Origin: DATHAP01 sp963762865 | GTDB taxonomy: Bacteria > Actinomycetota > Actinomycetes > JACCUZ01 | NCBI GenBank assembly: GCA_963762865.1 | Contig: CAVXNC010000012.1 | Coordinates: 53,435-117,434, forward strand | Length of the DNA: 64,000 nt | Reading direction: 5' to 3' | Shown: positions 16,896-24,809 of the stretch, piece after piece | Numbering within the stretch: position 1 is the stretch's first letter | Layout of the letters: every line of letters starts with the position of its first letter | Notes under the pieces: generated by a model | What the model saw: only the letters and a program-made list of their open reading frames with translations | What the model was told of the DNA's origin: nothing | Database searches by the model: none | Position numbers and translations under genes: made by a program

Positions 16896-17099
16896 CTACT
16901 GCTGCGGGTGCAGGCTCATCGGGCCGTAGACGACCCGGTCGTCCTCCAGCAGGGTGACGGCGTCCACCCCGTCGTCGACCAGCTCCTGCCAGGCCTCGCC
17001 GACCCACGACTCGGCGTCGGCCTGGCTGGGGAAGCGGTCCCCGCCGGCCCGCTCGACCGTCGTGCCGTCGGTGGTCTCGAAGCGCCAGTGCCAGGTCAT
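16896..17099 (-). CDS. Small conserved actinobacterial protein
   Basis: 67 residues from ATG 17099 (MTWHWRFETTDGTTVERAGG). The core FPSQADAESWVGEAWQELVD and the end TLLEDDRVVYGPMSLHPQ belong to a widely conserved, uncharacterised actinobacterial family of this size. Cytosolic and acidic, with no domain of known function. It is divergent from the B12-riboswitch operon, about 85 bases from the predicted promoter. Confidence 0.75.
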   Translation of the reverse strand: MTWHWRFETTDGTTVERAGGDRFPSQADAESWVGEAWQELVDDGVDAVTLLEDDRVVYGPMSLHPQQ

Positions 17100-17183
17100 G
17101 CCGCCGATCATCCCCCAGCCGTGGCGACCTCGGGCACGCGACGCCGGCAGGCGCGGGCATGCGACGCCAGGCACGCGCGTGCT

Positions 17184-17213
17184 TTGACGGGATGCCGCCC
17201 CGCGTGGTCTAGT
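17184..17213 (+). promoter_or_regulatory. Predicted housekeeping-sigma promoter for the B12 operon
   Basis: TTGACG (17184-17189), an 18-base spacer and TCTAGT (17208-17213) resemble -35 and -10 boxes. A start near 17220 would begin the transcript right at the riboswitch. Confidence 0.55.
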
Positions 17214-17218
17214 CCGAC

Positions 17219-17350
17219 CTGCCGGCACCGCCGGCGAGACAACTGCAGACGCGTGCACCCAGGGGAAGCCGGTCGAAGCCCGGCACTGACCCGCAACCGT
17301 AGGCCGCAGCCGGGCATCGCCCCGGTCCCGCGGCGAGTCGGAACGCCTGT
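17219..17350 (+). promoter_or_regulatory. Cobalamin riboswitch
   Basis: The B12-box core is clear around 17260-17305: AGGGGAAGCCGGT, a short turn, GCCCGGCACTGACCCGC and AACCGT. It is preceded by a P2/P3-like GCC-GGC helix and followed by GAGTCGGAACGCCTG, the conserved closing segment. Riboswitches of this class repress B12 uptake or synthesis genes when cobalamin is bound. The regulated operon starts at 17525. Confidence 0.88.
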
Positions 17351-17428
17351 GTGGACGTGAGCGGCTCCTCTCATTCCGTCGAGGTATGCGGGGCGGAGCC
17401 CGGACCACTCCCGGTCCCCGGACCTCCC

Positions 17429-17458
17429 GCCCCCCACGCGCACTGTCGCGTCGGGGGC
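17429..17458 (+). promoter_or_regulatory. Hairpin, likely riboswitch expression platform
   Basis: Two 12-nt arms with one mismatch (17429-17440 and 17447-17458) enclose a 6-base loop between the aptamer and the first gene. It could terminate transcription or expose/hide the leader. It ends 53 bases before the AAAGGA ribosome site. Confidence 0.5.
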
Positions 17459-17524
17459 GTCGTCGTCCCTGGGCAGGTGCACGGTCGGGGATCCGTCGCG
17501 GATCGCTCCCGAAAGGACTCACCA

Positions 17525-18596
17525 GTGCCCAGTCCCTCCAGATTCCTGCGTGCCCGGCCCCTTGCCGCGCTCGCTGCCGTGCTCGGCGTCGCGCTCGTCG
17601 TCGGCACCCCCGGCGTCGCCGACGCCGCCACCACCCGCAACCGCGCCGACGTCGGTGCCGGCTGGCTCGGCCGCCAGCTCGAGGACAACACGGTCGTCAC
17701 CGGCGGCTTCACGTCGTACGGCGCCACGGCCGACGTGGTCCTCGCCCTGACGGCTGCCAAGACCGGGCAAGGGAACCGCCGCGGCCGCCACGAAGGTGCT
17801 GAAGCAGAACGTGCTCGGCTACACCGGCGGCAACGACACCGCCGAGTACTACGCCGGCGCCTTCGCCAAGCTGCTCGTGGTCGCCGCCGCTCGCGGCGCC
17901 GACGCACGGGCCTTCGGCTCCTCGGCCCGCGCCGACCTGGTCGCCGAGCTGCGCGGCCTCGAGTGCGGCCCCCGCCGCCCGGACTGCCTGCTCACCGACC
18001 GCGGCCGCTTCAGCGACATCAGCCAGTTCGGCGACTTCAGCAACACGATCACCCAGTCGCTCGCGCTGATCGGCCTCGAGCGCACCACCGCCACCGGCCC
18101 GTCGCGTGCCGCCGTGCGGTACCTGCTCGGCCAGCAGTGCGACAACGGCGCCTTCCCGGAGGTCTTCGGCGCCGACACCTGCGCCGGGTCCGTCGACGGC
18201 ACCGGCTTCGCCGTCCAGGCACTCGTGAGCGTCGGGGGCCCGGCAGCGATGGACGCCGCAGCCCACGCCGGCAGGTGGCTTGCCAAGAAGCAGCATGCCA
18301 ACGGGTCCCTCACCGGCAACGAGGTGCGCAACGCCAACAGCACGGCGCTGGCCGCGCAGGCCTTCGAGGCGCTCGGCCGTGACAAGAAGGCCACCAAGGC
18401 CCGGAAGTTCGTCCGCAGCCTGCAGGCGGCCTGCGACGCCCCGAAGTCGGTGCGCGGCTCGGTCCGCTACAGCCGCGCCGACGCCGGTGACCGGGTGCTC
18501 GCCACCAGCCAGGCCGTCCCGGCCCTGGCCCGCGTCACCCTCGGCGAGGTCAGCAAGACCGGCTCGACGACCGGCCTGCTCCGGCTGGCCTGCTAG
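17525..18596 (+). CDS. Secreted alpha/alpha-barrel protein, probable B12 capture protein (frameshifted)
   Basis: Starts at GTG 17525, 7 bases after AAAGGA. A Sec signal peptide (ARPLAALAAVLGVALVVGTP, cut after A-D-A) is followed by repeats of the terpene-cyclase/prenyltransferase type alpha6-alpha6 barrel, for example FTSYGATADVVLALTAAKTG, SNTITQSLALIGLE, GTGFAVQALVSVG and NSTALAAQAFEALG. It lacks the DxDD or QW enzymatic signatures, so binding rather than catalysis is likely. The same barrel fold forms the large domain of intrinsic factor and transcobalamin. Reading changes frame at 17765-17767, where a GGG run has one base too many; removing one G joins the halves as TGKGTAAAATKV. It is the first gene of the riboswitch operon, and the next gene supplies the matching beta-domain. 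The B12 ligand is inferred. Confidence 0.75.
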
Positions 18597-18624
18597 CCGG
18601 ACCGATGACGGTCACGGCAGGCAG

Positions 18625-19470
18625 ATGATCTCGATGGGCAGGCAGAGGACGGCCCGGCGCCTCGCGGCAGCACTCGCCGCGACGGCGCTGGCCGGCCTCG
18701 GCCTGCTCGCCGGGCCGGCCGCACCGGCGGCTGCCGCCGAGCCGTGCGTCGGCGTCGTCGTCGACGCCCGGCTGCTGGGCGGGAGCGTCTCCACCGGCTG
18801 CGCCAAGGGCGACCCCGACAGCGGGCTCGAGGCGCTGACCAAGGCCGGCTACAGCTACGCCTTCGTCCCTCGCCAGCCCGGCCTGGTCTGCCAGATCAAC
18901 GGCAACCCCGAGTGCTCCCGCACCTCCACCGACACCTACTGGTCCTACTGGTACCGCGCCAGGGGCTCCAGCACCTGGGTCTACGCCAGCCAGGGCGCCG
19001 CGAGCCACGACCCCGCCCCCGGGTCGACCGAGGCGTGGGTGTGGCAGGACGGCGGCCGCCGCCAACCGCCGGACATCGCGCTGCGCACCATCTGCCCGCA
19101 GGTCGCGTCGCCGCCGACGAAGAGCTCGTCACCAACGCCGGACAGGACCACCCGGTCGGCCACGGCATCACCGTCCCCGAAGCAGTCCTCCTCGTCACCG
19201 AAGGGTGATGGTGCGGCCGCTTCCGGACGTACGTCCGACAAGCCCTCGGCCGACACCACCACCAGCGCCGCACCGACCAGCACGACCGCGAGTCCGACCA
19301 CCGCCACCACGTCGAGCCGGGCGCCGTCGACGGCTGCGGCGTCGGCGGCCAGCGACGGCGATGACGGCGGCGGCGCGCTGCCGTGGGTCGGCGTGGTGGT
19401 CGGCGGCGGCCTGATCGCAGTGTTCGGCGGGTCTGCCCTGGCACGCTCGCGGCGGGGCGGCGGACCGTGA
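18625..19470 (+). CDS. Membrane-anchored DUF4430 (transcobalamin C-terminal-like) protein
   Basis: 281 residues from ATG 18625; ATG 18634 is an alternative. There is a signal peptide (about 10-38, ending P-A-A-A-A). The domain at about 55-155 has DUF4430 features: SGLEALTKAGYSYAF, C-Q-I-N-G-N-P-E-C, DTYWSYWYRARGSSTWVYAS and STEAWVWQDGG. This small beta-domain also closes over B12 in eukaryotic transcobalamins. A Ser/Thr/Pro stalk of about 90 residues and a C-terminal helix (WVGVVVGGGLIAVFGGSALA) with R-S-R-R tether it to the membrane. Its stop overlaps the EcfT start. It probably pairs with the barrel protein upstream to hand B12 to the ECF transporter. Confidence 0.82.
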   Translation: MISMGRQRTARRLAAALAATALAGLGLLAGPAAPAAAAEPCVGVVVDARLLGGSVSTGCAKGDPDSGLEALTKAGYSYAFVPRQPGLVCQINGNPECSRTSTDTYWSYWYRARGSSTWVYASQGAASHDPAPGSTEAWVWQDGGRRQPPDIALRTICPQVASPPTKSSSPTPDRTTRSATASPSPKQSSSSPKGDGAAASGRTSDKPSADTTTSAAPTSTTASPTTATTSSRAPSTAAASAASDGDDGGGALPWVGVVVGGGLIAVFGGSALARSRRGGGP

Positions 19471-20624
19471 CGACGACTGCGCCGGCCGCCGGACCGGCGC
19501 GGGCCCGGGTGCCGCTGCGCGACCGGCTGGTCGAGGCGTCCGGACTGCGCCCGCTGCACCCCGGTGCGTGGTGGCTGTGGGCGACCGGCCTGGCCGCGGC
19601 GGCGAGCCGCACGACCAACCCGCTGCTGCTGGGGCTGGTGCTGGCGGTCGCGGGCTACGTGGTCGCCGCGCGCCGGACGAACGCGCCGTGGAGCCGGGCC
19701 TACGCCTTCTACCTGCGGATGGGGATCGTCGTGGTGGCGATCCGGGTGGTCTTCGCCGCGCTCTTCGGGGCGCCGGTGCCCGGCCACGTGCTGTTCACGC
19801 TGCCGGAGGTGGAGCTGCCGGACTGGGCGGCCGGCGTGCGGCTCGGCGGCCCGGTGACGGTGGAGGGGGTGGCCGGGGCGGTGTACGCCGGGCTGCAGCT
19901 GGCCACCATGCTGGCCTGCGTGGGCGCGGCCAACGCACTGGCGAACCCGCGGCGGATGCTGCGCGCCGTGCCGGGTGCGCTCTACGAGGTCGGGGTGGCC
20001 GTGGTGGTCGCGCTGTCCTTCACCCCGCAGCTGGTCGAGGGCGTGACGCGGGTGCGCGCCGCGCGCCGGCTCCGGGGCCGGCGGCACACCGGCATCCGCG
20101 GGCTGCGCGGCGTGGCGATGCCGGTGCTCGAGAGCTCGCTGGAACGCTCGCTGGAGCTGGCTGCGGCGATGGACGCGCGCGGCTTCGGCCGGGTCGCGCC
20201 CGCCACCCCTGCGGCTGACGTGTCACGCAGCGGCGCGGTGACCCTGGCCGGGCTGCTCGGCGTGTGCGCCGGTCTCTACGGGCTGCTCGATGCCGGCTCG
20301 CCAGGGCTGCTGGGCCTGCCGGTGCTCGCGCTCGGGGCCGGTGTGGCCGCGGTCGGGCTGCACCTCGGCGGCCGCCGATCGGCGCGGACCCGCTACCGGC
20401 CGGATCGATGGGGCCGCCAGGAGTGGCTGGTGAGCGCCTGCGGGATCGCCGCGGCGACGACCGCCGTCGTGGCGTCGGTGACCTCGCCGGAGGCGATGTT
20501 CCCCTCGACCTCGCCGCTCGTCTGGCCCGCACTGCCGCTGCTGCCGGTGGTCGGTCTGCTGGTCGCCGTGCTGCCGGCCTGGCTGTCACCGCCTCCGCCG
20601 GACGCGCTCGGGCGGCCACGGTGA
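19467..20624 (+). CDS. ecfT: ECF transporter transmembrane (T) component
   Basis: 385 residues from GTG 19467, coupled by a GTGA overlap to the gene before. It has several membrane helices (LLLGLVLAVAGYVVAA, GIVVVAIRVVFAALFG, ATMLACVGAANALA, VAVVVALSFTPQLV) and the two cytoplasmic coupling motifs of EcfT: A-R-R-L-R-G and A-M-D-A-R-G-F-G-R. These Ala-Arg-Gly helices transmit ATPase movement to the S component. It is longer than typical EcfT, with an additional C-terminal membrane region (about 255-385). Confidence 0.88.
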   Translation: MTTTAPAAGPARARVPLRDRLVEASGLRPLHPGAWWLWATGLAAAASRTTNPLLLGLVLAVAGYVVAARRTNAPWSRAYAFYLRMGIVVVAIRVVFAALFGAPVPGHVLFTLPEVELPDWAAGVRLGGPVTVEGVAGAVYAGLQLATMLACVGAANALANPRRMLRAVPGALYEVGVAVVVALSFTPQLVEGVTRVRAARRLRGRRHTGIRGLRGVAMPVLESSLERSLELAAAMDARGFGRVAPATPAADVSRSGAVTLAGLLGVCAGLYGLLDAGSPGLLGLPVLALGAGVAAVGLHLGGRRSARTRYRPDRWGRQEWLVSACGIAAATTAVVASVTSPEAMFPSTSPLVWPALPLLPVVGLLVAVLPAWLSPPPPDALGRPR

Positions 20625-22246
20625 TCCGCTTCGAGCAGGTGTCGGTGCGCTACCCCGGCAGCGACCACGCGGTTCTCTCCGGAGTCGACCTCGAGCTGCC
20701 CGAGGGCGAGCTGGTGCTGGTCGTCGGCCGCACCGGCTCCGGCAAGTCGACGCTGCTGCGCTGCGTCAACGGCCTGGTGCCGCACTTCACCGGCGGGATG
20801 CTGACCGGCCGGGTGACCGTCGACGGCCGGGACACCCGCGACAACCGGCCCCGCGACCTGGCCGACGTCGTCGGCTACGTCGGGCAGGACCCGCTCGCCG
20901 GCTTCGTCACCGACACGGTCGAGGAGGAGCTCGCCTACGGCATGGAGTCGCTCGGCGTCGCGCCCGACGTGATGCGCCGCCGGGTCGAGGACGTGCTCGA
21001 CGTGCTCGGCATGGCGGCCGAGAGGTCCCGGCCGCTGGTGACCCTGTCGGCCGGCCAGCAGCAGCGGGTGGCCATCGGGTCCGTCCTGACACCGCACCCC
21101 CGGGTGCTGGTGCTCGACGAACCCACGTCGGCCCTGGACCCCGGCGCGGCCGAGGACGTGCTCGCCCTGCTGCAGCGGCTGGTGCACGACCTGGGCATCA
21201 CCGTGCTGATGGCCGAGCACCGGCTCGAGCGCGTCGTCCAGTACGCCGACCGCATCGTCCTCGTCCCCGGCAACGGCCGACCGGTGGAGTCCGGCCTGCC
21301 CGCCGACGTGATGGTCACCGCCCCCGTCGCGCCGCCGGTCGTCGAGCTCGGCCGGCTCGCCGGGTGGTCACCGCTGCCGCTGTCCGTGCGCGACGCGCGG
21401 CGCCGCGCGGGCGACCTGGTGACCCGCCTGGCGGCCGTACGTCCGGACGGGCCGGTGCCGGCGCCAGCCGGCGCTCAGGTGGCGCACGCCGCCGGTGTCG
21501 TGGTCCGCTACGGCACCACTGCCGACCGCCCGGCGCTGGCCGGGGTGGACCTCACGCTGCGCGCCGGCGAGGTGGTCGCCCTGATGGGCCGCAACGGCGC
21601 CGGCAAGTCCACGCTGCTCGCCGCCCTCGTGGGGCTGCGCCGTCCCGACGCCGGCCGGGTCAGCGTGGGTCTCGACGGGCACGACCCGCACGAGCTGGCC
21701 TCCCGCGACCTGGTCCGCCAGATCGGCATGGTCCCGCAGGAGCCGGGCGACCTGCTCTACGCCGACACGGTCGACGAGGAGTGCCGGGCCGCCGACCACG
21801 ATGCTGGCGCGGACCCCGGTACGACGCTGGCGCTCTTCGCCGACCTGGTGCCCGGCGTCGACCCGCGAAACCACCCGCGTGACCTGTCCGAGGGCCAGCG
21901 GCTGTCGCTCGCCCTGGCCGTCGTGCTGGCCGGCCGGCCGCCTGTGGTCCTCCTCGACGAACCGACCCGCGGCCTCGACTACCCGGGCAAGGAGCGCCTG
22001 GTCGCCGTGCTGCGCGGCCTGGCCGACGACGGCCACGCCGTCCTGCTCGCCACCCACGACGTCGAGCTGGCCGCCACGCTCACCGACCGCACCGTCGTGC
22101 TGGCCGAGGGCGAGGTCGTCAGCGACGGGCCGTCGCGCGAGGTGGTCGTCGCCTCACCTGCGTTCGCACCGCAGGTCGCCAAGGTGCTCGCGCCGCAGCC
22201 GTGGCTGACGGTCGCCGAGGTCGCCCACGCCCTGCGGGCCGGGTGA
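20621..22246 (+). CDS. ECF transporter ATPase, two fused ABC domains (EcfA-EcfA')
   Basis: 541 residues from GTG 20621, overlapping the ecfT stop; the longer open frame upstream is not used. The first ABC unit has Walker A GRTGSGKSTLL, signature L-S-A-G-Q-Q-Q-R, Walker B VLVLDEPTSALD and the switch His in A-E-H-R. The second has GRNGAGKSTLL, L-S-E-G-Q-R-L-S-L, VVLLDEPTRGLD and A-T-H-D. The second signature has Glu instead of Gly/Ala after Ser, which is tolerated in some ABC proteins. It energises the ECF transporter in the cytosol. Confidence 0.93.
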   Translation: MIRFEQVSVRYPGSDHAVLSGVDLELPEGELVLVVGRTGSGKSTLLRCVNGLVPHFTGGMLTGRVTVDGRDTRDNRPRDLADVVGYVGQDPLAGFVTDTVEEELAYGMESLGVAPDVMRRRVEDVLDVLGMAAERSRPLVTLSAGQQQRVAIGSVLTPHPRVLVLDEPTSALDPGAAEDVLALLQRLVHDLGITVLMAEHRLERVVQYADRIVLVPGNGRPVESGLPADVMVTAPVAPPVVELGRLAGWSPLPLSVRDARRRAGDLVTRLAAVRPDGPVPAPAGAQVAHAAGVVVRYGTTADRPALAGVDLTLRAGEVVALMGRNGAGKSTLLAALVGLRRPDAGRVSVGLDGHDPHELASRDLVRQIGMVPQEPGDLLYADTVDEECRAADHDAGADPGTTLALFADLVPGVDPRNHPRDLSEGQRLSLALAVVLAGRPPVVLLDEPTRGLDYPGKERLVAVLRGLADDGHAVLLATHDVELAATLTDRTVVLAEGEVVSDGPSREVVVASPAFAPQVAKVLAPQPWLTVAEVAHALRAG

Positions 22247-23127
22247 GCCGGGTGAGCCGGGTGACGACGACACCAGCCCCGACGCTCGGGAAGCGGCAGC
22301 TGCGTCGCGCCTCGCACGCCGTCCGACTGCGACCCCGCGCCGCCCTCGCGCTGACCATCGTGAGCGCGGTCGGCGTCGTCGCATTCTGCTGGCCGCTGCT
22401 GGTCCAGCCCGGCAGCGGGCTCGACGGCGCGACGACGGCGCCCTGGCTGTTCGTGGCGCTGCTCCCCCTGCTGCTCGCCGTCGTGCTCGCGGAGGTCGCC
22501 GACGGGGGCATGGACGCCAAGGCGGTCGCGGTCCTCGGCGTCCTCGCGGCTGTCGGCGCCGCACTGCGGCCGCTCGGCGGCGGGGTCGCCGGATTCGAGC
22601 CGGTGTTCTTCCTGCTGGTGCTCGCCGGACGGGCACTCGGCCGCGGCTTCGGGATGGTGCTCGGCTCGGTGACGCTCTTCGCCAGCGCGCTGCTGACGGC
22701 GGGAGTCGGGCCGTGGCTGCCCTTCCAGATGCTCGCCGCCGGCTGGGTCGGCTTCCTGGCCGGCTGCCTGCCGCCGCTGCGGGGCCGCGCGGAGATCGCG
22801 ATGCTCACGGCCTACGGCGCCGCGGCCGGCCTCCTCTACGGACTGCTGATGAACCTGCAGCTGTGGCCCTTCGCCGTCGGCCTGGAGAGCGAGCTGTCCT
22901 ACGTCGCGGGCGCGCCGCTGAGCGAGAACCTCGGACGGTTCATCGCCTTCACGCTTGCCACCTCGCTCGGCTTCGACATCCCGCGCGCCCTGACGACCGC
23001 CGCCCTGGTGGCGCTGACCGCCAGGCCCGTCCTGCTCGCCCTGCGCCGGGCGGCCCGCAAGGCCGAGTTCGGCGCCGTACCGGTCTTCGACGACGCGACC
23101 GCGACCGCCCCGGCGGCCGCACCGTGA
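22243..23127 (+). CDS. ECF transporter substrate-specific (S) component, probable cobalamin type
   Basis: 294 residues from GTG 22243. Two more in-frame GTG codons at 22252 and 22261 lie in a 9-base tandem repeat, so the exact start is unsure. A basic N terminus is followed by six or so hydrophobic helices (for example PWLFVALLPLLLAVVLAEVA, KAVAVLGVLAAVGAALRPLG, FEPVFFLLVLAGRALGRGFG). Charged gaps are few, as in S components. The Ala/Gly-rich first helices are where S proteins grip EcfT. Cobalamin specificity (CbrT-like) is inferred from the riboswitch and neighbours, not from a motif I can verify. Confidence 0.8.
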   Translation: MSRVSRVTTTPAPTLGKRQLRRASHAVRLRPRAALALTIVSAVGVVAFCWPLLVQPGSGLDGATTAPWLFVALLPLLLAVVLAEVADGGMDAKAVAVLGVLAAVGAALRPLGGGVAGFEPVFFLLVLAGRALGRGFGMVLGSVTLFASALLTAGVGPWLPFQMLAAGWVGFLAGCLPPLRGRAEIAMLTAYGAAAGLLYGLLMNLQLWPFAVGLESELSYVAGAPLSENLGRFIAFTLATSLGFDIPRALTTAALVALTARPVLLALRRAARKAEFGAVPVFDDATATAPAAAP

Positions 23128-24146
23128 CAGCCACCCCTGACCTCGACGCCGTCCTCGGCTCGATCGCGAGGCCCGACGACCAGGCCCGCCGCGCCGCCCG
23201 CGAGCGCCTCGCCGCAGGTGCTCCCCGTGGCCGGCTCGACGAGCTGGCCGCCTGGCTGTCCGGGGTGCAGGGCGCGAGCCCGGCTCGACCGATCGGCCAG
23301 GTCCGCCTGCTGCTGCTGGCCGCCGACCACGGCGTGGCAGCCGCCGACGTCTCCGGGCACGCGGCCGGTGACACCGAGGCGCTGGTGCGGGACACCCTCG
23401 CCGGGTCCTCCCCGGTCGCGGCCGTCGCTGCCTCCGTCGGGGTGTCCGTGCGCCCGGAAGCCCTCGGCCCCGACACACCAGGGGCGCGGGTCGACCAGGC
23501 CGACGCGATGTCCGTCGACGACGCGCGGGCCGCCGTGCTGCGCGGCGTCGCGATCGTCGACGAGGAGGTCGACGGGGGCACCGACCTGCTCGTGCTCGCC
23601 GATCTCGGCAGGGGCGTGGGCACGGTCGCGTCGGCGTTGGTCGGCGTCCTCACCAGGCGCGACGCCTCGGCTGTCACCAGCAGTGGTGCGGGGATCGACG
23701 ACGCCCGGTGGATGCGCCGGTGCGCCGTCGTGCGCGACGCGATGCGCCGCGGCCGTCCCCTGCTCGGCGACCACGTCGCGGTGCTGGCCACGATCGGCGG
23801 GCCGGACCTGGCCACCGCGACCGGGATCCTGCTCGGGGCAGCCGCGCGGCGTACGCCCGTCGTCCTCGACGGCATCGCCACCGCCGCCGCCGCCCTGGTC
23901 GCCCAACGGATGTCCTTCCGCGCGGTCGACTGGTGGCTGGCCGGGCACCGCAGCCCCGAGCCCGCGCACGCGATCGCTCTCGACCGCCTCGGCCTCAAGC
24001 CGGTGCTCGACCTCGGCATCCGCCGGGAGGACGGCACCGGCGCCCTGCTCGCCGTCCCCGTCCTGCGCGCCGCCGCCGCCGACCTCGCCATCACTGGCCC
24101 GCCCCCGGCCGCCGACCCCGACCGGCAGCCGCCCCCGGCGAATTGA
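23124..24146 (+). CDS. cobT: CobT-like NaMN:dimethylbenzimidazole phosphoribosyltransferase, divergent
   Basis: 340 residues from GTG 23124, overlapping the S-component stop. The CobT fold is evident: LLAADHGVAAADVSGHAAGD, VDQADAMSVDDARAAVLRGV, LLVLADLGRGVGTVASALVG and LDLGIRREDGTGALLAVPVL. CobT activates the lower ligand base of B12. Two usual motifs are altered. The G-E-M-G-I-G-N-T-T segment reads A-D-L-G-R-G-V-G-T, and the C-terminal R-L-G-E-G-x-G-A reads R-R-E-D-G-T-G-A, so both conserved glutamates become Asp. It may use another substrate or bind without turnover. The stop codon lies within the left arm of the 24141-24228 palindrome. Confidence 0.8.
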   Translation: MTATPDLDAVLGSIARPDDQARRAARERLAAGAPRGRLDELAAWLSGVQGASPARPIGQVRLLLLAADHGVAAADVSGHAAGDTEALVRDTLAGSSPVAAVAASVGVSVRPEALGPDTPGARVDQADAMSVDDARAAVLRGVAIVDEEVDGGTDLLVLADLGRGVGTVASALVGVLTRRDASAVTSSGAGIDDARWMRRCAVVRDAMRRGRPLLGDHVAVLATIGGPDLATATGILLGAAARRTPVVLDGIATAAAALVAQRMSFRAVDWWLAGHRSPEPAHAIALDRLGLKPVLDLGIRREDGTGALLAVPVLRAAAADLAITGPPPAADPDRQPPPAN

Positions 24147-24228
24147 TCACGCTCGCGTGGTCAACATGGGCTGGACGAGGCAAATTTGCCCATGTCAGCC
24201 ACCATTGACCACGCGAGCGTGATCAATT
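24141..24228. repeat. Long perfect palindrome with nested stem
   Basis: Arms 24141-24164 and 24205-24228 match over 24 of 24 bases. An inner ACATGGGC/GCCCATGT pair (24164-24171, 24188-24195) adds a second stem. It sits between convergent cobT and the kinase gene, so it can terminate both. Its outer ends carry TGATCAC/GTGATCA, like the two repeats at 4.5 and 5.7 kb. Confidence 0.85.
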
Positions 24229-24264
24229 TCGGAGAGGCCGCCGGCTGCGCATGATCATCGCGGG

Positions 24265-24786
24265 CTACAGGGCGGCGAGGACCTGCGTCGCGTGGTCGGC
24301 GGGAGTCCCCGTCGTCGTGTCGAGGACCACGTCCGCCACCTCACGGTAGAACGGCTCGCGGCCCTCGAAGAGGCGACGCAGGGCGGTCGCCGGGTCGGGC
24401 TGCAGGAAGGGTCGCCCGCCGCCGTCGCCGACCCGCTCGACCAGTACGTCGAGCGGGGCATGCAGGTAGACGACCAACGCGTCGGTACGCCGCAACAGCT
24501 CGAGGTCCTCGGGCACCTCGACGACTCCCCCAGCAACGCCGGCCACCAGCGGCCCCGGGTCGTCGATCGCGCGCCGCAGCGCGGCCGACTCGGCCTCGCG
24601 CAACGCGTCGACCCCGTCGCGATCGAGCAGCTGCGCGGTCGGGATCCCCGCGATCTCGCCGACCAGCGAGTCGTTGTCGCGGTAGGCCCAGCCGGTCTGT
24701 CGGGCGATCTCCTCCCCGACCGAGGTCTTCCCCGAGCCCATCATCCCGAGCAGCAGCACCCGGGTGCCCGACCGGTCGCCGGTCAT
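24265..24786 (-). CDS. Shikimate kinase-like P-loop kinase
   Basis: 173 residues from ATG 24786. A GTG at 24813 overlapping the gcvT stop (GTGA) would add nine residues. The P-loop GMMGSGKTSVGEEIA is followed by W-A-Y-R-D-N-D in the place of the shikimate kinase D-x-D, then DGVDALREAES, A-G-G-V-V for the usual G-G-G, G-R-P-F-L in the lid and R-E-P-F-Y-R-E-V-A-D near the end. Overall this is AroK-like, but it lies with gcvT rather than aroB/aroC. It could be the cell's shikimate kinase or a paralogue. Confidence 0.75.
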   Translation of the reverse strand: MTGDRSGTRVLLLGMMGSGKTSVGEEIARQTGWAYRDNDSLVGEIAGIPTAQLLDRDGVDALREAESAALRRAIDDPGPLVAGVAGGVVEVPEDLELLRRTDALVVYLHAPLDVLVERVGDGGGRPFLQPDPATALRRLFEGREPFYREVADVVLDTTTGTPADHATQVLAAL

Positions 24787-24809
24787 GTCGGTCACGTCGG
24801 TCTCGCCGG

